Source of the DNA: an uncultured Collinsella sp. | Lineage (GTDB): Bacteria; Actinomycetota; Coriobacteriia; Coriobacteriales; Coriobacteriaceae | Assembly (NCBI GenBank): GCA_900752545.1 | Contig: CAADVS010000004.1 | Coordinates: 1 to 10,574 of the forward strand | Direction: 5' to 3' | Length of the DNA stretch: 10,574 nucleotides | Shown: piece after piece, positions 6,081 through 10,574 of the stretch | How the letters are laid out: each line of letters begins with the position of its first letter | How positions within the stretch are numbered: the stretch's first letter is position 1 | Translations under genes and position numbers: made by a program | Notes under the pieces: model-generated | What the model was told of the DNA's origin: nothing | Database searches by the model: none | What the model saw: only the letters and a program-made list of their open reading frames with translations

Positions 6081-7358
6081 ATGAAGACGATGAATACCGA
6101 GCTGTTTGATATCAAGGTTCGCGCCGTCGAGGGTGGCGTTACGGCTGCGGCTGGTTTTAAAGCTGCGGGCATCCACGCTGGGTTCCGCAAGAACCCCGAG
6201 CGTCTGGATTACGCGCTCGTCGTGCCCGATAAACCCTGTCCCGGTGCCGGCGTGTTTACCACCAATCGCTTTTGCGCGGCGCCCGTGCAGGTGAGCCGTG
6301 CCAACCTGGGTGGTGCCGACAAGGGCTATGGCGTCATCGCCGGCGTTTCGGTCAACTCTGGCAATGCCAACGCCGCCACGGGTGAGACCGGCCTTGCATG
6401 CGCGCGCGAGACGTGCAGCATCGCATCGCAGGTCATCGGCTGCGAACCCCAGCAGATTCTGGTTGCCTCCACGGGTGTGATTGGCCAGATTCTGCCGATC
6501 GACACGTTTGAGACCGCCATTCCTGCTGCCTACGAGGCGCTCTTCGCCCACGGTGGCGCCGATGCCGCTCGTGCCATCATGACGACCGACACGCACTCCA
6601 AGGAGTACGCCGTGTCCTACGTCAGCGAGGCTGCGGGTCATGCGGGCAATGTCTATACGGTGGGCGGAATGTGCAAGGGCTCGGGCATGATCATGCCCAA
6701 CATGGCCACCATGATCGCAGTTATCACCACCGATGCCCCCGTCGAGCCTGCGGCACTTCATGCCCTGCTGCTCTCGACCGTCAAGCAGACCTTTAACAAG
6801 GTAACGGTCGATTCCGACACCTCGACCAACGACACCTGCATCATGCTTGCCTCCGGCGCCGCTGCCGCAGATGCCGAGCCTATCGTCGAGGGCTCCGATG
6901 CCTTTGACGAGTTGGCATTTGCCGTGCACGAGGTGTGCGAGAGCCTGGCGCGCAATATCGCCGCCGATGGCGAGGGCGCATCCAAGCTTGTTACGGTCAA
7001 CGTTACCGGAGCCGCCAACGACGAGGAAGCTGATATCGCCGCTCGTGCCGTTGCCAACTCGCCGCTCGTTAAGACCTGCATCGCCGGCCACGACTGCAAC
7101 TGGGGCCGCGTTGCCATGGCGCTTGGCAAGTGCGGCGTGAAGTTTAATCAGGAAGACGTTTCCATCGACATGATGGGTATGCCTGTCTGTCGCGATGGTC
7201 TGACTGTTCCCTTTGACGAGGACGAGGCTCTACGACGTTTCGAGGCGCCCGAGATCGTGATCTCGGCCGACCTGGGCGCAGGCGACGCGGCAACAACCGT
7301 GTGGACCTGCGACCTCACGCACGAGTACATTTCCATCAACGGCGACTACCGTTCCTAG
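6081..7358 (+). CDS. argJ: Glutamate N-acetyltransferase / ornithine acetyltransferase (ArgJ)
   Basis: ArgJ moves the acetyl group from N-acetylornithine to glutamate, giving ornithine and recycling the acetyl group. Some members also make N-acetylglutamate from acetyl-CoA. The 425-residue precursor cleaves itself. The site is visible in KGSGMIMPNMATM, with Thr210 the new N-terminal nucleophile of the beta chain and 1-209 the alpha chain. GHDCNWGR and the terminal NGDYRS match the family ending. Two starts are possible after AAGGAG (6073-6078): ATG 6081 is only 2 bases away and ATG 6090 is 11 bases away. The shorter form (422 residues) may be the real one. The gene lies 125 bases after argC. 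Whether it is mono- or bifunctional cannot be read from the sequence. No argA- or argE-like gene is nearby. Confidence 0.96.
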   Translation: MKTMNTELFDIKVRAVEGGVTAAAGFKAAGIHAGFRKNPERLDYALVVPDKPCPGAGVFTTNRFCAAPVQVSRANLGGADKGYGVIAGVSVNSGNANAATGETGLACARETCSIASQVIGCEPQQILVASTGVIGQILPIDTFETAIPAAYEALFAHGGADAARAIMTTDTHSKEYAVSYVSEAAGHAGNVYTVGGMCKGSGMIMPNMATMIAVITTDAPVEPAALHALLLSTVKQTFNKVTVDSDTSTNDTCIMLASGAAAADAEPIVEGSDAFDELAFAVHEVCESLARNIAADGEGASKLVTVNVTGAANDEEADIAARAVANSPLVKTCIAGHDCNWGRVAMALGKCGVKFNQEDVSIDMMGMPVCRDGLTVPFDEDEALRRFEAPEIVISADLGAGDAATTVWTCDLTHEYISINGDYRS

Positions 7359-7439
7359 ATTCCGGGCACGCTGCGCATCTTGCCGCGATTGCGGACAGCG
7401 GAGCACGGCGCGATAACGATACGAAAGACGAGGCAGATT

Positions 7440-8420
7440 ATGAAATTCGCACGCGATTGTCGTTCGAGCGAATCCAACGAAGCAACCGCGCAGCTGCTGT
7501 TCGAAGCGCTGCCGTGGATTAAGAACCTGACCGGCAAGACGGTTGTTATCAAATATGGCGGAGCCGCCATGGTTGATGAGCAGCTGCGCCGCGACGTGAT
7601 GAGCGACATCGTTTTGCTCAAGATCATCGGTATGCGCCCCGTCATCGTGCACGGCGGCGGCAAGGCCATCAACGAGGCACTCAGCCACTATGACATCCCC
7701 GTCGAGTTTAAGAACGGCCAGCGCGTGACCACGCCGGCGACTATGGATATCGTGCGCGAGGTGCTGGGCGGCAAGGTTAACCAGGAGCTGGTTGCTGCCA
7801 TCAACCACCACGGCAACCTGGCCGTGGGCGTGTCGGGCAGCGATGCCGGCACGCTCATCGCCGAGCCGCTCGACCCCGAGCTCGGTCGCGTGGGCAAAGT
7901 GACGCACGTCAACACCGACTATATCGAGCGCCTGCTCGATAGCGAGTACATCCCCGTCATCGCTACCGTCGCGGCGGGGGAGGACGGCGGTTTCTTCAAC
8001 ATCAACGCCGACACCGCCGCCGGTGCCGTTGCCGCGGCGCTCCACGCGCATAAGGCGATCTTTTTGACCGACGTCGATGGCCTGTACAAGGACTTTAGCG
8101 ACAAGGACTCGCTTATCTCCAACCTAACGCTCGACGAGGTCAACGAAATGCTCTACGGCGGCGAGGTCGATAAGGGCATGATTCCTAAGCTGCGTGCGGC
8201 CGTCGATGCGCTTACCGGCGGCGTATTTCGTGCCCACATCATTAACGGTACTACGCCGCATTCGCTGCTCCTGGAGCTGCTGACCGATGCCGGCGTCGGC
8301 ACCGTGATCCATTCCACCGAGACGGCTTACGAGTTCGATACGCATCCGCATCCGCTTTCGACGTTTGCTGCGCGTCTGACCGAGAACCTTGACGAGGTCG
8401 AGAAGCTTCAGACGGTCTAG
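7440..8420 (+). CDS. argB: Acetylglutamate kinase (ArgB)
   Basis: ArgB phosphorylates N-acetylglutamate with ATP, the second and usually arginine-inhibited step of the cyclic pathway. This 326-residue amino-acid kinase has IKYGGAAM (K38, nucleotide phosphate contact), HGGGKAI (71-77), the NINADTAAGAVA block (187-198) and KGMIPK (K250). The N-terminal extension before LLFEALPWI resembles the extra helix of arginine-sensitive hexameric enzymes, so feedback inhibition is likely but inferred. ATG 7440 is preferred, with GAGG (7430-7433) 6 bases upstream. An in-frame TTG at 7380 would add 20 Arg-rich residues without a ribosome site. The gene lies between argJ and argD. Confidence 0.96.
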   Translation: MKFARDCRSSESNEATAQLLFEALPWIKNLTGKTVVIKYGGAAMVDEQLRRDVMSDIVLLKIIGMRPVIVHGGGKAINEALSHYDIPVEFKNGQRVTTPATMDIVREVLGGKVNQELVAAINHHGNLAVGVSGSDAGTLIAEPLDPELGRVGKVTHVNTDYIERLLDSEYIPVIATVAAGEDGGFFNINADTAAGAVAAALHAHKAIFLTDVDGLYKDFSDKDSLISNLTLDEVNEMLYGGEVDKGMIPKLRAAVDALTGGVFRAHIINGTTPHSLLLELLTDAGVGTVIHSTETAYEFDTHPHPLSTFAARLTENLDEVEKLQTV

Positions 8421-8489
8421 CTGACCCGCAGCCGCCCCATTCCTGCACCCATAGCCCCGCGCCGTCTGGCGCCCAACGAAAGGCATCCC

Positions 8490-9773
8490 ATGTCACTTGC
8501 AGCTCAGCAATCGCTTGAATCCCATTACGTTATGCATACCTTTGGCCGCTCTCCGGTCGAGTTTGTCGAGGGTCACGGCATGAAGCTCACCGGCGACGAT
8601 GGCCGTGAGTACATCGACTTTCTTGCCGGCATCGGCGTGTGCAGCCTAGGTCATGGCAACCTGGCTGTGCTCTCGGCGCTCGAGGCGCAGACCAAAAAGC
8701 TCATGCATGTCTCCAATTACTTCTACATTGAGCAGCGCGGACAGGTCGCGGCGCTGCTGTCCAAGCTTGCTAACGACGACGTAGATGGTGCGCGCGTGCT
8801 TGCCGATGCCATTGTCGCCGGCGATGAGACCACGGCAGCTGCTCTTGGTGCCCCGGCTGCGGATGAGCAGGTTTGGGAGACCTTCTTTGCCAACTCTGGC
8901 GCCGAGGCCAACGAAGGCTCGATGAAGCTCGCGCGCCTGTACGCCAAGCGTGCCGGTAATGGCGGCAACACCATCGTGTGCATGCGCGGCGGCTTCCACG
9001 GCCGTACGCTCGAGACCATTGCCGCCACCATGCAGGATTGGCTGCAGGACAGTTTCCGCCCGCTGCCGGGTGGCTTTGTGGCCTGCACGCCCAACGATGT
9101 AGATGAACTGCGTGCGATCTTTAAGCAGCTGGGGAGCGAGATTTGCGCCGTGATGCTCGAGCCGATCCAGGGTGAGAGTGGCGTGCACCCCATGACCGAG
9201 GAGTTTATGGCGACAGCGCGCGACCTGGCACACGAAGTGGGCGCCGTGCTTATCGCCGACGAGGTCCAGTGCGGCATCTTCCGCTCCGGCAAGCCGTTTG
9301 CGTTCCAGACCTATGGCGTGGAGCCCGACATCATGAGCCTTGCCAAGGGCATTGCCGACGGCGTGCCCATGGGTGCCGTCGTGGCAAAGAAGGAGATTGC
9401 CGACGTGTTTAAGCCGGGCGACCACGGCTCGACCTTTGGCGGTAGCTGCTTGGCCATCGCGGCGTGTGCCGCGACGCTCTCCGCGCTTGTGCGTGGCGAT
9501 TATGCCGACCATGCTGCCAAGGTGGGTGCCTATATGGAGGCAAAGCTCGCCAAGCTGCCGCACGTGACCGAGGTACGTGGCCGCGGCTTGATGCTCGGCT
9601 GTGATTTGGATGATGCCGCGGGCGACGCGCATGATGTTGTTGCCCGCGCGCTGGCCGCCGGTGCCGTGATCAACGCTACAGGTGCGCATACGCTGCGTTT
9701 CCTGCCGCCGCTCGTCTGCGAGGAAGCCGACGTGGACAGTCTGATCGAGATCCTGTCGGATGTCTTGGGCTAA
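8490..9773 (+). CDS. argD: Acetylornithine aminotransferase (ArgD)
   Basis: ArgD is a class-III PLP aminotransferase that converts N-acetylglutamate semialdehyde to N-acetylornithine with glutamate as amino donor. Family motifs are NSGAEAN (135-141), GGFHGRT, EPIQGESG, ADEVQCG (D257 contacts the PLP ring) and SLAKGI with Lys286 as the Schiff-base lysine. At 427 residues it is about 25-30 longer than typical. The excess lies at about 95-126, an acidic and Ala-rich stretch just before FFANSGAEAN. The Shine-Dalgarno GAAAGG (8478-8483) is 6 bases before the ATG. It is the last gene of the operon, 69 bases after argB. Some homologues also act as succinyldiaminopimelate aminotransferase, and a dual role cannot be excluded. 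Confidence 0.95.
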   Translation: MSLAAQQSLESHYVMHTFGRSPVEFVEGHGMKLTGDDGREYIDFLAGIGVCSLGHGNLAVLSALEAQTKKLMHVSNYFYIEQRGQVAALLSKLANDDVDGARVLADAIVAGDETTAAALGAPAADEQVWETFFANSGAEANEGSMKLARLYAKRAGNGGNTIVCMRGGFHGRTLETIAATMQDWLQDSFRPLPGGFVACTPNDVDELRAIFKQLGSEICAVMLEPIQGESGVHPMTEEFMATARDLAHEVGAVLIADEVQCGIFRSGKPFAFQTYGVEPDIMSLAKGIADGVPMGAVVAKKEIADVFKPGDHGSTFGGSCLAIAACAATLSALVRGDYADHAAKVGAYMEAKLAKLPHVTEVRGRGLMLGCDLDDAAGDAHDVVARALAAGAVINATGAHTLRFLPPLVCEEADVDSLIEILSDVLG

Positions 9774-9798
9774 CGCGGCGCAATAACTCAATTTGGAC

Positions 9799-9858
9799 CG
9801 GGTTCCGGACTGTGGGCGTGTCCTATGCGGCATGATTCAGCGGTCTGGAGCCCGTTTT
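9799..9858 (+). terminator. Probable intrinsic terminator of argCJBD
   Basis: CGGGTTCCGGAC (9799-9810) pairs over 12 bases with GTCTGGAGCCCG (9843-9854), including two G-U wobbles. Three more weak pairs can extend it inward. TTTT (9855-9858) follows immediately. The loop is unusually large, about 26-32 bases, which lowers confidence. It begins 26 bases after the argD stop. Confidence 0.55.
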
Positions 9859-9878
9859 GCCTTAGATTTGCTAAGGCA
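9858..9878. repeat. 8-bp hairpin after the arg operon
   Basis: TGCCTTAG (9858-9865) and CTAAGGCA (9871-9878) pair perfectly around ATTTG. No T-run follows on either strand. A small GACC/GGTC hairpin (9883-9894) comes next and overlaps the edge of the AT-rich element at 9890. Confidence 0.5.
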
Positions 9879-9889
9879 GGGAGACCTGC

Positions 9890-10106
9890 TGGTCAAAAAA
9901 CATCAAATATGAGTACTGTTACCGATTTGGTAGCAGCAATTTTGGACTAATAAGGCCAGATAGCAAGTCAAAATGGCGATGAAAGCACGATTTTGATCCA
10001 ACTGTTAGTACTTATAATGGACATATGTTGCGTAACTTAAGCAAATACTATCTTTTTATATGTTGCAAACAAAGTAGCAGTACTCATTTTTGCCATTTTT
10101 TGACCA
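9890..10106. mobile_element. MITE-like 217-bp AT-rich element with 34-bp terminal inverted repeats
   Basis: The left end 9890-9923 and the reverse complement of the right end 10073-10106 match at 28 of 34 positions. The match begins with TGGTCAAAAAA and includes an uninterrupted ATGAGTACTG. The interior is far more AT-rich than its surroundings and has no plausible gene. A 113-codon reading from ATG 10025 has no ribosome site and runs through the repeats. Inside are a hairpin CTGTTACC/GGTAGCAG (9916-9936), TCAAAAT/ATTTTGA (9969-9996) and a 9-bp direct repeat ATATGTTGC (10023-10031, 10058-10066). No target-site duplication was recognised. It could instead encode a structured RNA. Confidence 0.6.
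10013..10018 (+). promoter_or_regulatory. Perfect -10 hexamer inside the AT-rich element
   Basis: TATAAT lies at 10013-10018. The best -35 candidates, TTGATC (9993-9998, spacer 14) or TTTTGA (9991-9996, spacer 16), are poor in spacing or in match. If active it would transcribe rightward through the T-arm-like repeats, with no convincing coding sequence downstream. Confidence 0.25.
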
Positions 10107-10159
10107 CGGCCTTTGCGATAGATGTGCTGGCGGGTTCGAATCCCTCTGCGATGGGCCCA

Positions 10160-10191
10160 AAAAAGAAAGGCCCCCATTGCTGGGAGCCTAT
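10160..10191 (-). terminator. Minus-strand intrinsic terminator after the tRNA-Val remnant
   Basis: AGGCCCCCA (10168-10176) pairs with TGGGAGCCT (10181-10189) around TTGC with one mismatch. On the - strand the stem is followed by a T-rich run, the complement of AAAAAAGAA at 10159-10167. It lies just after the orphan tRNA 3' end, the same relation as in the intact copy. Confidence 0.65.
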
Positions 10192-10199
10192 CAAATCAG

Positions 10200-10217
10200 T
10201 GGTGGGCGATGAGGGAT
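10200..10217 (-). pseudogene. Remnant of a tRNA-Val 3' end
   Basis: On the - strand, ATCCCTCATCGCCCACCA is identical to the last 18 bases (with CCA) of the intact tRNA-Val. Upstream of it, where the T loop and the rest of the tRNA should be, lies unrelated GC-rich sequence with three hairpins. A terminator follows it. Either a second tRNA gene copy was destroyed, or a mobile element left a duplicated attachment site. Confidence 0.55.
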
Positions 10218-10315
10218 GTCCGCGTGCGGCTGGCGCCGCCCGCTTCCGCTTCGGGCCTGCGGCCCTCGCGTGCTGCGCTGGAAAACGCTTCGCGTTTCCT
10301 CAGCTCCGCACCCTG
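10218..10315. repeat. GC-rich block of three consecutive hairpins
   Basis: Three stem-loops follow one another: GCGGC-TGGC-GCCGC (10226-10239), GGGCC-TGC-GGCCC (10253-10265) and GGAAAaCGC-TTC-GCGTTTCC (10280-10299, one bulged A), the last flanked by GCTG and CAGC. The composition contrasts with the AT-rich element at 9890-10106. No gene is supported. It resembles bacterial REP-type intergenic palindrome clusters, but no family is recognised. Confidence 0.6.
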
Positions 10316-10402
10316 TCGGGTTCGAATCCCATGCGCTGGGCCCAAACAAAAACGGTCCCCTTTTGAGGACCGTTTCCAATTCAATGGTGGGCGATGAGGG
10401 AT
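10316..10402. repeat. Repeat unit copy 2, merging into the intact tRNA-Val
   Basis: The elements come in the same order as in copy 1: GGGTTCGAATCCC (10318-10330), TGCGCTGGGCCCAAA, a minus-strand terminator with a different stem sequence, then TGGTGGGCGATGAGGGAT (10385-10402), which here is the real end of tRNA-Val. The offset between the two copies is 185-186 bases for both conserved blocks. That regular offset indicates duplication rather than chance. Confidence 0.7.
10347..10374 (-). terminator. Intrinsic terminator of tRNA-Val
   Basis: AACGGTCC (10351-10358) and GGACCGTT (10367-10374) form a perfect 8-bp stem. On the - strand, the direction of the tRNA, the stem runs into TTTTTG and further Ts. 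It begins about 11 bases after the CCA end. Confidence 0.85.
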
Positions 10403-10460
10403 TCGAACCCCCAGCCTTGTGCGTGTAAAGCACCTGCGCTAACCGTTGCGCCAATCGCCC
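10385..10460 (-). tRNA. tRNA-Val (anticodon UAC), CCA encoded
   Basis: The cloverleaf is complete on the - strand. The acceptor is GGGCGAT/ATCGCCC, the D arm GCGC/GCGC, and the anticodon stem-loop GGTGC-TTTACAC-GCACA with anticodon TAC at 10427-10425. The variable loop is AGGCT and the T arm GGGGG-TTCGAAT-CCCTC with one wobble. The discriminator is A73, as expected for valine, and CCA is encoded at 10387-10385. The top pair of the anticodon stem is a G-A mismatch (27-43). It reads GUA and probably other GUN codons. Confidence 0.96.
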
Positions 10461-10470
10461 GTGCGGAGAG

Positions 10471-10498
10471 AGTATAGCAAAACAATCGCCCCGTTCAC
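10471..10498 (-). promoter_or_regulatory. Promoter of tRNA-Val
   Basis: On the - strand, TATACT (10476-10471) is a strong -10. GTGAAC (10498-10493) is a moderate -35 with a 16-base spacer. The mature tRNA begins 10 bases after the -10, so the 5' leader is only a few bases long. Confidence 0.65.
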
Positions 10499-10574
10499 CT
10501 CATATCCATTAAAGGTAACTCGCGCGTGTCACAGCCCTTGATTCTCATTTTCATTGCAACAGCCTCAGGACTCA

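Larger units (their letters stand above)
10130..10217. repeat. Repeat unit copy 1: T-arm-like palindrome, terminator, tRNA-Val 3' end
   Basis: The unit contains GGGTTCGAATCCC (10132-10144), TGCGATGGGCCCAAA, a minus-strand terminator and TGGTGGGCGATGAGGGAT (10200-10217). The last 18 bases equal the CCA tail, acceptor strand and start of the T stem of the tRNA-Val at 10385. The same order recurs about 185 bases further on (10316-10402). Here the remainder of the tRNA is missing, so the tRNA end is a remnant or an attachment-site duplicate. Confidence 0.7.

Noticed and set aside
5712..7091. Minus-strand open frame of 459 codons opposite argC and argJ
   Set aside because: Shadow of real genes: Gly/Arg/His-rich, with no family motifs and no ribosome site.
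7380..7439. TTG start extending ArgB by 20 residues
   Set aside because: No ribosome site precedes it, and the added MPRLRTAEHGAITIRKTRQI is unlike ArgB N-termini; ATG 7440 is preferred.
8646..9833. Minus-strand open frame of 395 codons opposite argD
   Set aside because: Antisense shadow of a clear PLP aminotransferase; no motifs.
10025..10366. Open frame of 113 codons across the AT-rich element and repeats
   Set aside because: No Shine-Dalgarno. It runs through terminators and tRNA-like repeats and contains only translated tRNA-type peptide, so it is not a gene.
9890..10402. CRISPR array from the repeated motifs
   Set aside because: There are only two copies per motif at about 185 bp spacing, no regular spacers and no cas genes.
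10191..10454. Minus-strand open frame of 87 codons covering tRNA-Val
   Set aside because: The GGSNPSSPT-type peptide is simply the translated tRNA sequence; the RNA gene explains it.

Overview
The window looks like the chromosome of a GC-rich anaerobic actinobacterium, most likely a Coriobacteriia member such as Collinsella. This placement is inferred from codon use, the fused ECF ATPase and Streptomyces-like ArgR half-sites; no search was run. All recognised protein genes are on the + strand and one tRNA is on the - strand.

Region 1 (1-403) has no confident gene in its first 170 bases. It then carries an extended -10 promoter and an FMN riboswitch whose closing P1 stem contains the ribosome-binding region of the next gene. 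Region 2 (404-4627) is a probable single flavin operon. It encodes RibU (riboflavin-binding S component), a fused double ABC ATPase and EcfT, with overlapping start and stop codons, followed by two tandem paralogous split-barrel proteins of the PNPOx-like, flavin-binding type. FMN would switch the operon off. Together the genes make a self-contained riboflavin importer plus two likely flavin users. A very long hairpin (4663-4720) closes the unit.

Region 3 (4721-9858) is the arginine operon argC-argJ-argB-argD, which carries out the acetylated steps from glutamate to N-acetylornithine and recycles the acetyl group (cyclic pathway). It is preceded by a double ARG box with the classical 3-bp spacing, and ends in a probable terminator at 9799-9858. 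No argF, argG, argH or argR is in the window.

Region 4 (9859-10574) is non-coding and unusual. It holds an AT-rich 217-bp element with 34-bp imperfect terminal inverted repeats (MITE-like). Next comes a roughly 185-bp repeated unit made of a T-arm-like palindrome, a minus-strand terminator and a copy of the tRNA-Val 3' end. A GC-rich block of three hairpins stands where the body of a second tRNA would be expected. The intact tRNA-Val(UAC) follows on the - strand with its own promoter. This last region is the least explained part of the window.
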